Assembly (NCBI GenBank): GCA_964531695.1
Contig: CAZHEH010000003.1
Span: 1-64,000, forward strand
Reading direction: 5' to 3'
From: JAGXKT01 sp964531695
GTDB taxonomy: Bacteria > Planctomycetota > Phycisphaerae > SM23-33
Length of the DNA: 64,000 nucleotides
Shown: one piece after another, positions 44,764-52,665 of the stretch
Position numbering within the stretch: the first letter of the stretch is position 1
How the letters are laid out: each line of letters opens with the position of its first letter
The notes under the pieces: generated by a model
The model's input: only the letters and a program-made list of their open reading frames with translations
What the model was told of the DNA's origin: nothing
The model's database searches: none
Program-made: the position numbers and the translations under genes

Positions 44764-45638
44764 TGCTCCTGGCCGATGCCGAAGTGGACCTGGTGGGGCA
44801 CCATCTGTTGCCCAGCGTCGTGATCTTCCTGGGGCTCTTCGTGGCCGTGGTGCTGGGGGCGCGCCCGCTGGTCGGCGCGCTGGCGGCGCGCGAGGCGTAC
44901 TACGACCGCACGCTGCGGCGCGGGCTCCTGCTGGAGATCAACCCGCGGGCGGCGTCGATCGTCGGGCTGGGCATCCTGGGCCTGCTGGCGCTGATGGGCT
45001 ACGCCGCGACGGGGTCGCTGATGGGCTTGGCCATCGGGGGCGCCATCGGTGCCGTCGTCCCGTGGGCCGTGCTGAGATTTCTGCGGCGCCGGCGCGTCAA
45101 GAAGCTGGAGTCGCAGCTCGTCGGCGGCATCCAGACGCTCGCCTCCGGCGTCCGCGCCGGGCTGAACCTCGTGCAGTCGATGGAGCTGGTCTCGCGGGAC
45201 GGCCCGGCGCCGCTTCGGCAGGAGTTCGCCCACCTGCTGCGCGAGTACGAGTACGGCATGTCTCTCGACGAGGCGATGCGCAACGCCGCCAATCGCATCG
45301 GCTCGGGCGACTTCCGCCTGCTGTTCGCCGCGCTGCTGACCCACCGCGAGCGGGGCGGCGACCTCGGCGAGACGCTCGACCGCATGGCCGAGAGCATCCG
45401 CGAGATCCAGCGGCTCGAGAGCCGCGTCGACGCCCTGACCGCTCAGGGGCGGGCTACGGCCCGGGCGCTCGGCCTCATGCCGATCGTCGTGCTGCTGATC
45501 ATCTACTTCATGATCGACTCCAGCGGCGTCAAGATGCTCTTCACCGACGACATCGGCAAGCTGCTGCTGCTGGCGATCATCGTACTGACCGTGATGGGAT
45601 TCCTATGGATTCGCAAGATCGTGGCGATCGACATCTAG
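44763..45638 (+). CDS. tadB: TadB-type inner-membrane platform protein
   Basis: A 291-residue type II secretion F-domain protein. N-terminal helices (about 15-35, 65-105) are followed by the cytosolic F domain (GGIQTLASGVRAGLNLVQSMEL, MSLDEAMRNAANR, RERGGDLGETLDRMAE) and two C-terminal helices. With TadC it forms the platform on which CpaF acts. It overlaps both neighbours: one base with FHA-cpaF and 34 bp with tadC. Confidence 0.9.
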   Translation: MLLADAEVDLVGHHLLPSVVIFLGLFVAVVLGARPLVGALAAREAYYDRTLRRGLLLEINPRAASIVGLGILGLLALMGYAATGSLMGLAIGGAIGAVVPWAVLRFLRRRRVKKLESQLVGGIQTLASGVRAGLNLVQSMELVSRDGPAPLRQEFAHLLREYEYGMSLDEAMRNAANRIGSGDFRLLFAALLTHRERGGDLGETLDRMAESIREIQRLESRVDALTAQGRATARALGLMPIVVLLIIYFMIDSSGVKMLFTDDIGKLLLLAIIVLTVMGFLWIRKIVAIDI

Positions 45639-46624
45639 ACGGCTGGTCCGTCTCGCGGCTCGTGCTGACGGTCGCGCTGCCCGTCTGGGCGGCGGCGGCC
45701 GTGGTGTCGTTTCTGATCCAGGGCGACTGGGTGGACGGCTTCCTGACGGCCGGCATCGGGCTCGTCATCACGGGACTCGTGATGGCCGTGTTCTCCCAGA
45801 CCGGCCGGACGCAGCTCTCCCCGCAGCGGGAAGTCGCGATCGCGACCGGCCAGACGGACCGCCGAACCGTCTTCGAGAGCCCGTACCTCCGGCCGGTCAT
45901 GCTCGTGCTGTTGGCGCTGGCGCACCGGCTGGCCATGCCTGGCGTGAAGAACTGGCTGCGCCGGACCCTCGTGGCCGAAGGCAACCGGAACTACTACACC
46001 GCGGAGGAGTACCTGGCGTTGGCGATCGGCACGGGCTTGGCGGCCGGCGGCTTCCTGGCGGTGGTGCACTTGCTGTTGCAGGGGCAGTTCAGCTTCGTGT
46101 TCTTCGCGCTCGGACTGGGCGGAGGCCTGTTCCTGTCGATCTACCAGCTCTACGCCCGGTCCAAGCGGCGCCTGGTGGATATCTCCAGGCGCGTGCCGTA
46201 CTCGCTCGACCTGATCTCGCTGGCGATGGGGGCCGGGGCGACCTTCACCGAGGCGATTCAGACCGTGGTCCACGAGGACCCGGAAGACCCGTTCAACTCG
46301 GAACTCGGAACCGTCCTGGCGGAGATGGAGCTGGGCGCGACCCGCCGGCAGGCGCTGGAGAACCTCGCCGACCGCATTCCGCTGGAAAACCTGCGGACGA
46401 TCATCGCCAGCATCATCCAGGCCGAGGAACTCGGCACGCCGCTGAGCAAGGTCATGCACGACCAGGCGTCGCTGCTGCGGATGCAACGCTCCGTGCGGGC
46501 GGAGAACAAGGCGGCCTCTGCCAGCGTGCGGATCCTCGTGCCGGGATTGCTGATCCTCATGGCGGTGGTCATCACGGTCTTCTCGCCGATGATTATCCGC
46601 GGCTTGAGAGGGGGGCTGTGGTGA
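45605..46624 (+). CDS. tadC: TadC-type inner-membrane platform protein
   Basis: A 339-residue T2SS F-domain protein with helices at about 15-60 and 130-185, the F domain (VPYSLDLISLAMGAGATFTEAI, ELGATRRQALENLADR, IIQAEELGTPLSKVMHDQA) and a final helix (ILVPGLLILMAVVITVFSPM). SLRxQRxxRAExxAxxAxxK-type text (LLRMQRSVRAENKAA) is typical of TadC. I take ATG 45605, inside the end of tadB; this gives a natural N-terminus in a long open frame. Confidence 0.9.
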   Translation: MDSQDRGDRHLDGWSVSRLVLTVALPVWAAAAVVSFLIQGDWVDGFLTAGIGLVITGLVMAVFSQTGRTQLSPQREVAIATGQTDRRTVFESPYLRPVMLVLLALAHRLAMPGVKNWLRRTLVAEGNRNYYTAEEYLALAIGTGLAAGGFLAVVHLLLQGQFSFVFFALGLGGGLFLSIYQLYARSKRRLVDISRRVPYSLDLISLAMGAGATFTEAIQTVVHEDPEDPFNSELGTVLAEMELGATRRQALENLADRIPLENLRTIIASIIQAEELGTPLSKVMHDQASLLRMQRSVRAENKAASASVRILVPGLLILMAVVITVFSPMIIRGLRGGLW

Positions 46625-47748
46625 TGGCGGGCAACCCCTGTCCGGAACTTGTCTTCCTCGCCGGGCCGCAGCAGGGCCGGAGAGTCGTGGTGATGGGCAA
46701 CGCGGCCGTGCTGGGCCGCGGCGAGGAGGCCGACATCCAGGCCGCCGAGCAGTATGTCTCCCGGCAGCAGCTCCAGTTCACGCTGACGCACGACGGCTGG
46801 GTGGTCGAGAACATCAGCTCCCGTCCGGTCCGCATCAACGGCAAGAAGTACAAGCGGAAGAAGAAAGTACTGCTCGACACCGGGGACCTGATCGGCGTGG
46901 GCGTCTCGACGGAGATCCTGTTCGTCGGGCCCGGCGACGATCCGGCGGATGCGTTGCGCGAGTACCGGCGGTCCAAGCTTGTACTCTCCGGCGAGCAGCC
47001 CCAGCAACCGCCGCCGCTGCCGGTGGACGCCAAGGCGGACACGGCCGCGCCGCCGGCCGGGGGGCAGCCGCCAGCACCCGCCTCGCCGGCCGCCGTTGCC
47101 GCGGGAGGCCCGGAACTGACGGCCGAACCGGTCGAGGACGGGGGGCCCGCGACACAGCAGCTCGAATCCGTCGCCAGCGAAGAGACGCGGCGGAAGCGTC
47201 GCAAGTACGTGATCTTCTTTGCCGTGGACATCGCGGTCATCCTGGCGTTGGTGATCTGGCTGTCGCTGGGGAGCAACGGCACGGACGGCGAGTCCGGCGG
47301 GACGCCGGAGCGGCTGACCCGGGAGGAGATCGAGGCGGCCCTGACGGCCGACCGCGATCGCGTCCGGAATCCGGCGCGGGCGGAGCTGCGCCTGAAGGAG
47401 GCGCAGCGGCATTACAGCGAGATCGCCTGGGCCCCCGGCGCCCTCTATCGCTGCGTGAAGGCGTACAAGGTGTCGCTGGCGTTCAGCGAGCAGCCGACCT
47501 TCGATTCCTTCGAGGACGCCGACAAGCTGCGAGAGGCCGAGAAGCTCCTCGTGGAGCGGGTCCATCGGCAGTACAAGAGGGCGTGGTACCTGGAAGAGCA
47601 GTACAACTGGCAGGACGCGCAGGAGGCGTTCGAGGAACTGCTGATCATGGTTCCCGAGCGCGACCGCGAGGATCCCGCCTACGAGTTCGTCCGCAACGTC
47701 AAAGCGCACCGAGAGTATATCAACAAGCACATTACCCGGGAGGACTGA
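46624..47748 (+). CDS. FHA-domain membrane protein with TPR-like C-terminus
   Basis: A 374-residue protein. An N-terminal FHA-like domain (GRGEEADIQAAEQ; YVSRQQLQF; ENISSRPVRINGKKY) keeps the Gly-Arg, Ser-Arg and Asn-Gly positions, but the usual His of SxxH is Gln, so phosphopeptide binding is uncertain. A Pro/Ala linker (120-180) and one membrane helix (about 198-218) lead to an outer helical region with TPR-like pairs (WYLEEQYNWQDAQEAFEEL). The ATG overlaps the tadC stop (TGATG). It is probably an assembly scaffold tied to the operon kinase. Confidence 0.72.
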   Translation: MAGNPCPELVFLAGPQQGRRVVVMGNAAVLGRGEEADIQAAEQYVSRQQLQFTLTHDGWVVENISSRPVRINGKKYKRKKKVLLDTGDLIGVGVSTEILFVGPGDDPADALREYRRSKLVLSGEQPQQPPPLPVDAKADTAAPPAGGQPPAPASPAAVAAGGPELTAEPVEDGGPATQQLESVASEETRRKRRKYVIFFAVDIAVILALVIWLSLGSNGTDGESGGTPERLTREEIEAALTADRDRVRNPARAELRLKEAQRHYSEIAWAPGALYRCVKAYKVSLAFSEQPTFDSFEDADKLREAEKLLVERVHRQYKRAWYLEEQYNWQDAQEAFEELLIMVPERDREDPAYEFVRNVKAHREYINKHITRED

Positions 47749-47781
47749 GCGCCCCGCGCCGTCCGTCCGGAAGGCAAGACA

Positions 47782-48774
47782 ATGTCCCGACCGTCCCCGA
47801 CCGCCCAAATGGGCCTCGCCGCCATGCTCCCGCTCGCGGCCGTGCTGGCCGCCGCGTTCTTCATCCCCTGGGTCGACTGCGCCGAGGTGCAGGGCGGAGT
47901 TCAGCAGAGCCGGGGCCACGCCAGTGCCTGGGACATGACGCTAGGCAAGCTGCGGATTCCGGTGGATGTGGTGCCCGGCGCCGAGCGGCCGTCGTTGGAG
48001 AGTTGGCAGGAACGGTACAACGACGCGACTAAGGCCCGCCCGTGGTTCGCCCTGGCGCTGGTCGTTCCGGTGGCGGCTTTGGGGCTGGCCTTGGCGGTGC
48101 TCTTGGGCAAGCTTCGCGCGGGCGCGACGGCGCGGGTGCTGGCCCTCCTCGCGCTGGGGGGGGCCTTCCTGGCCGTCACGGCTCAGCAGGTCGACTACAC
48201 GCCGGCGCGTCAGGCCGGCGTCGACAGCCGCGTCAGCCAGAGCGAGGAGATGGTTGACCAGTCGGTCGAGGATGCCAAGCAGCGGGCCGACCAGTATTAC
48301 GGCGAGCTGGCGGAGCAGGCGGCGACGCGCCCGGCTCCGGCTGAAGAGCCCGAGGACGCGGAGGAAGGTGTGGACGGTGAGGCCGAAACGCCGCCCGCCC
48401 CCCGAACGCCTGAGGAGATCGAGGCCGAACGGCTGGCGACCTTCGAAAGCATCGAGAAAACGGCCGAGGAGGACCGCCAACGCCTGATGGAGCTTGCGAA
48501 GATGGAGCGCGAGCGGATTGCCAAGACGACCGTTACGGCGCCGCGTCGGGTGTTGTGGATCGTCGCGGGCGGCTACGGGCTGCTGTTCGTCTGCGGCATG
48601 TTCGCCACGCACACCGGCCGGGGCGAGCCCAGGTACGAGGCGGACGCGAACCTGGCGGATATCCGGCCGGGCCGGGACGACGCGCAAAGCGACGAAGCCG
48701 GCGAGACCGGTGAGCCGGGGGCGGAAGCCGAGGAACCGGCCGGCGACGAGGAGCCGGACGACGAGTCGCGCTGA
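47782..48774 (+). CDS. Unrecognised multi-pass membrane protein at the end of the Tad operon
   Basis: A 330-residue protein with an N-terminal helix (about 12-30), two adjacent helices (about 85-130, FALALVVPVAALGLALAVLL and VLALLALGGAFLAVTA), a long acidic cytosolic or periplasmic loop (PAEEPEDAEEGV, EEIEAERLATFESIEK), a fourth helix (about 250-270, VLWIVAGGYGLLFVCGMFA) and an E/D-rich tail. I recognise no family. It is the last plus-strand gene before a convergent gene. Confidence 0.6.
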   Translation: MSRPSPTAQMGLAAMLPLAAVLAAAFFIPWVDCAEVQGGVQQSRGHASAWDMTLGKLRIPVDVVPGAERPSLESWQERYNDATKARPWFALALVVPVAALGLALAVLLGKLRAGATARVLALLALGGAFLAVTAQQVDYTPARQAGVDSRVSQSEEMVDQSVEDAKQRADQYYGELAEQAATRPAPAEEPEDAEEGVDGEAETPPAPRTPEEIEAERLATFESIEKTAEEDRQRLMELAKMERERIAKTTVTAPRRVLWIVAGGYGLLFVCGMFATHTGRGEPRYEADANLADIRPGRDDAQSDEAGETGEPGAEAEEPAGDEEPDDESR

Positions 48775-48783
48775 GCGGGCCGG

Positions 48784-50520
48784 CTACTCCTCCAGCCGCT
48801 CCGGGTGGACCGCGTAGACGACGAACGCCTCCCCGGCGATGAGTGGGGTGGGGGCGTCCGCCTTGCGGCGCACGCGGCCGTAGCGCACGTAGGAGGATGA
48901 GCCCTCCTCGGCGCCGGCGATGAGTTCGGCGACGTGGGAGATCGGGATGCCAACGGCCGGCCCGCCGGCCTCGGCCGCCGCGTCGGTGCGCCCGGCCATG
49001 AAGCCCGCCAGCTTGCCCTCCGACGTGAGCGCCGGCCCCGCCGACTCGCCCGGCAGCAGCGACCGGTCCAGTTCCAGCGCGCCGTCGGCGGACACACCCT
49101 CGATCACGGCCCGTTCCTCTCGCGCGGCGCCGCCCATCTCCAGGTAGTGGTTCAGCCCATACAGCATGACGCCCATGCCGGCCGACAGTTTGTCCGTCGT
49201 CAGCAACTCGACCGGCTGGAACTCGTAGCCGTCGACCTCGATGACGGCGAGCTTCGGTGTCGCCTCGTCTCGGCTGCGGATCGACTGGCGGCGGACACGA
49301 CCCGCCGCAATCCGGCCCGGGCCGAGCCGCACCAAGGCCCGCTGCCGCCGGCCCACGAGGGCCGCGTCGACCATCAGCAGGTTCTCGGACACCGGCACGC
49401 CGATGCCCTGCCTCACCACGACGCGGTCGTAGGGCGGCGTGGGGACCAGCTCGTGCTTGTCCGTGTACCACGGGCGCTCGCCGGGCATCAGCCAGATCTC
49501 GCCGCGGCTGGAGTAGCGGCGCGTGCTCTTCGGGTCCAGGTACCTCTCGACGAGGCCCTTCGCTTCGAGGTACGCCTCCTCCTCCATCCGCGTGCCCGGC
49601 GTCTTCTTCATACCGGCTTCCACCAGGTTGATCGCATGCACCGAGCCCGGCCAGAGGCGCAGCACACCCGCCAGTTCCCGAAGCGCCTCGTCGTACTGCT
49701 CCAACTCCAGCAGTGCCAGCGCCAGGCCCTGCCGGAAGCCGGCCACGCAGGGCGCCCGGTCGCGGCAACCTTGGAAGAGCTCGGCCGCGCTGTCCCACTT
49801 CTCCGCGCGACGGTCGGCCATGCCCGTGAGGAATTCGCCGATGGTGGGGTCCGGCCATTTCTCGGCGGCCTCCCGCAAGGTCGTCATGGCCTCATCCCAC
49901 TTGTCGGCATGCCTGGAGATTCTCCGCTTGTCCCAGCCGTTGAAGGACTCGAAGGGCTTGGCGAGGTCCTGGGCCTCGGCCAGCGTCTCGGCGAAGGCGG
50001 TCCGGAGGGTCTCGACCTCCTCGGGCCGCAGCCACTCGCCGTTGCAGTTGCGCATGCGGTCGTGGGCCCGCATCCGCCACTGCTGAATCGACTCCTCCAG
50101 CCGCTCGGATGCCGGCCCCGGCCGCGCCCCCTGCAGCTCCCGCATGAGGCGGAAGACGTGGCTCTCGGGGCGCACCGCATAGGCGGGGTCGAACGCATCC
50201 GCGGGCAGGTCGGCCAGCGGGTCGCCGCTCCGCCTGGGCTCGGCCGACTCCTCGCCCCCGGTGTCCGGGTCGCTGCCCGGCGCCGGGTCGAGCGCCGGAA
50301 GCTCCGCCTCGCGGCGGATGAACAGGATGTCCGCCCGTGCGAAGGTCCGCACCTCGCCGTCGTCCTTGAGCTTGATCCGGACCTCCGTGTCGTCCTCTTC
50401 GACGATCGTTCCCTCGTGCATGTTGCCGTCGCGGAGGTAGACGGTATCCGCCAGGCCGGGCGCGGTGAGAAGGGCGATGGCGACCAGCAGGATGGCGAGT
50501 ATGGCGGGAGTTCGAGGCAT
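48784..50520 (-). CDS. Trypsin-fold pseudoprotease with TPR-like region
   Basis: A 578-residue exported protein. Signal peptide (residues 1-24), a small barrel-like domain (VYLRDGNMHEGTIVEEDDTEVRI), TPR-like helices (about 215-300), and a C-terminal trypsin/HtrA-like domain. GESAGPAL keeps the shape of the serine loop (GNSGGP), but the site expected for the His (NAHVV) reads VDAALV and the Asp site (DLAVLKV) reads KLAVIEV. Two of the three catalytic residues therefore appear lost. It may be a binding scaffold. It is convergent with the Tad operon and divergent from dsbD. Confidence 0.65.
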   Translation of the reverse strand: MPRTPAILAILLVAIALLTAPGLADTVYLRDGNMHEGTIVEEDDTEVRIKLKDDGEVRTFARADILFIRREAELPALDPAPGSDPDTGGEESAEPRRSGDPLADLPADAFDPAYAVRPESHVFRLMRELQGARPGPASERLEESIQQWRMRAHDRMRNCNGEWLRPEEVETLRTAFAETLAEAQDLAKPFESFNGWDKRRISRHADKWDEAMTTLREAAEKWPDPTIGEFLTGMADRRAEKWDSAAELFQGCRDRAPCVAGFRQGLALALLELEQYDEALRELAGVLRLWPGSVHAINLVEAGMKKTPGTRMEEEAYLEAKGLVERYLDPKSTRRYSSRGEIWLMPGERPWYTDKHELVPTPPYDRVVVRQGIGVPVSENLLMVDAALVGRRQRALVRLGPGRIAAGRVRRQSIRSRDEATPKLAVIEVDGYEFQPVELLTTDKLSAGMGVMLYGLNHYLEMGGAAREERAVIEGVSADGALELDRSLLPGESAGPALTSEGKLAGFMAGRTDAAAEAGGPAVGIPISHVAELIAGAEEGSSSYVRYGRVRRKADAPTPLIAGEAFVVYAVHPERLEE

Positions 50521-50549
50521 TTCGACTTGCCCTTTCTTGGTATGTATGG

Positions 50550-50579
50550 AGTGTAACGCCTGAGCCGGCTTATTGTTCA
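50550..50579 (-). promoter_or_regulatory. Promoter candidate for the pseudoprotease gene
   Basis: On the minus strand, TGAACA (50579-50574), 18-bp spacer, TACACT (50555-50550); the ATG is at 50520. Confidence 0.4.
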
Positions 50580-50674
50580 GTGCGATTTCAGGCGGCCCTC
50601 CGCGTATCGTGCCGGTGGCTTTGAGCGACTACAATGGTTCGGCAAATGTCTGCCCCCGAAAGCGGGATGACCGT

Positions 50675-52579
50675 ATGCACAAACGCCTTGTTTGCATGAT
50701 GTTGCTGTCGGCGGCCTTCAGCCCGGCCGCCGCGGAGCCCGGCGACGGACTCGATGGGCTTATCAACCTGCCCGCGCTGGACGGCTCGGACGACGGCCCG
50801 CCGATGACCGCGCGGCTCGTGCCCGAGTACACGCGGCTGGTGCCGGGCCAGTCGTTCCACGTGGCCGTCGAGTTGAGCATCGACGACGGCTGGGCCTATT
50901 ACAGCCCCGAGCCGGGCGAGGCCGATGGGGTGGCCCCCGAGCCGGCGCATGTGGCGGTCGCGGCCGAGGGGTTGGAGGTGCGAGAACCGCTCTGGCCGGA
51001 AGACGAGCCCTACGGCGACGGCACGCGCGTCTACAAGACGCAGGCGGTTCTGTACGTGCGCCTGGCCGTTCCGCGGGCGGCCAAGACGGGCCCGCGAACG
51101 GTGCGCGTCGAGATGGAAGGGCAGGTCTGCGAGGAGCTGTGCATTCCCCTGACCGGCCCGAATGCGGTCACGGCCGAGACGACGGTGGCGGTCGGCGAGG
51201 AGGCCGAGGTGAACCCGGCCTGGCTGTCGCCCGGCATCGCGGGGGGCTTGGCGGCGGCCCAGCCGGTCGGCCGGGACGACGACGCGACCGGAGCGCCGCC
51301 GAAGCGCGCCGCAGACCGCCAGTCGGCCAGGCAGCTTGCGATGGGAGAGTTGCCGTCCGTGCCGCCGCCGGACTACAGCGTGGGCGTCGCGCTGGGCATC
51401 GCGCTGTTGGCGGGCCTGATCCTGAACATCATGCCGTGCGTGCTGCCGATCATCCCGCTGCGAATCTACAGCTTGGTGAACATGGCGGGCGAGTCGCGGC
51501 GGCGCTTCGTGACGCTCGGGTTGGCGTTCGCCTTCGGCATCATCCTGTTCTTCGTGGGGGTGGCGGCGGCCAACGGGATCCTCAAGCTCGCGGCCGGGCG
51601 GGCGCTGAACTGGTCCGAGCACTGGCAGTTCCCGCTCGTGCGGGCGGGGCTGGGGCTCATGGTTGTCGTGCTGGCGGCGAACCTGCTCGGGGCCTTCGAC
51701 GTGACCGTGCCGTCCAAGTTGGCCGGCATGGAAGGCGAGGGCGCCCGGCAGGGGCATGCCGGGGCGGCGGGCATGGGCCTGATGATGGCGATCCTGGCCA
51801 CGCCGTGCAGCGCCGCGTTCGTCATCGCCGTGATGGGCTGGGCGCAGGGGCAGCCGCTGTGGCTCGGCACGCTGGCGATCGTGCTGATGGGCGTGGGCAT
51901 GGCCGCGCCGCACGCGCTGCTGACGGCCTTCCCGAAGCTCGTCGAGAAGCTCCCCAAGCCCGGCCGGTGGATGGAGATCCTCAAGCAGTCCATGGGCTTC
52001 ATTCTGCTGCCGGTGGCGGTGTGGCTGTTCAGCACGCTCCGCGGCGGCTACGGGGCGTGGGTCAGCGGATATGCCGTCGCGGTCGGTCTGGCGCTGTGGA
52101 TGTGGGGCCGCTGGGTCCGCTACGACGCCGCGCTGTGGCGCCGCCTGCTGGTCAAGGGCATTGCCGCAGCCATTATCGTCGTCGGCGGGATATGGATCTT
52201 GCCGCCAACGGACCGTGCGGCGGGTACGGCCGCGGAGCCAACGGGTGTGGCCTCGGAGTCCGCCATAGCCGAGGCGCTGTCCGAAGACCGCATCGCGGTG
52301 GTCAAGTTCACGGCCGACTGGTGCATCGAGTGCAAGGTCGTGGAGCGGACGGTCTACCGCGACGAGGAGGTGAAGGATGCCCTGTCGGAACCCGACGTCG
52401 CCTACTTCGTCGGCGACGTGACGGACAAGGGCTCGCCCGCGGCGAATCTGCTGTCGCGGATGCGCGGCGCGCCGCCCCTGACGGCCGTGTTCGCGCCCGG
52501 CCGAGACCCCATCTACCTGCCCGGCGGCATCGGCCCGGGCGATCTGCTCGGCGCGCTCGATCGAGCCCGCGGTCGCTGA
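50675..52579 (+). CDS. dsbD: DsbD-type thiol:disulfide interchange protein
   Basis: A 634-residue inner-membrane reductant shuttle. Signal peptide (1-20); N-terminal DsbD-alpha-like domain with the thiol pair in QVCEELCIPL (about 150); eight-helix core with the conserved cysteines in NIMPCVLPIIPL and ATPCSAAFV; C-terminal thioredoxin domain with TADWCIECK (about 540). All three redox Cys pairs are present, so electrons from cytosolic thioredoxin can reach periplasmic partners. ATG 50675 gives a clean signal peptide. It is followed by lepA after 86 bp. Confidence 0.92.
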   Translation: MHKRLVCMMLLSAAFSPAAAEPGDGLDGLINLPALDGSDDGPPMTARLVPEYTRLVPGQSFHVAVELSIDDGWAYYSPEPGEADGVAPEPAHVAVAAEGLEVREPLWPEDEPYGDGTRVYKTQAVLYVRLAVPRAAKTGPRTVRVEMEGQVCEELCIPLTGPNAVTAETTVAVGEEAEVNPAWLSPGIAGGLAAAQPVGRDDDATGAPPKRAADRQSARQLAMGELPSVPPPDYSVGVALGIALLAGLILNIMPCVLPIIPLRIYSLVNMAGESRRRFVTLGLAFAFGIILFFVGVAAANGILKLAAGRALNWSEHWQFPLVRAGLGLMVVVLAANLLGAFDVTVPSKLAGMEGEGARQGHAGAAGMGLMMAILATPCSAAFVIAVMGWAQGQPLWLGTLAIVLMGVGMAAPHALLTAFPKLVEKLPKPGRWMEILKQSMGFILLPVAVWLFSTLRGGYGAWVSGYAVAVGLALWMWGRWVRYDAALWRRLLVKGIAAAIIVVGGIWILPPTDRAAGTAAEPTGVASESAIAEALSEDRIAVVKFTADWCIECKVVERTVYRDEEVKDALSEPDVAYFVGDVTDKGSPAANLLSRMRGAPPLTAVFAPGRDPIYLPGGIGPGDLLGALDRARGR

Positions 52580-52630
52580 GCGGGGCGGCATGTTGCCCCG
52601 CCAAGATCGGGCAAGCCGCCCGGCCTGCGA

Positions 52631-52658
52631 TTGCCCGAGCCCGGCCGTGCGGTATAAT
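52631..52658 (+). promoter_or_regulatory. lepA promoter giving a possibly leaderless transcript
   Basis: TTGCCC (52631-52636), 16-bp spacer, perfect TATAAT (52653-52658). The ATG of lepA starts at 52666, eight bases after the -10, so the expected transcript start coincides with the start codon. No ribosome site lies between. Confidence 0.6.
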
Positions 52659-52665
52659 CCGCCGG

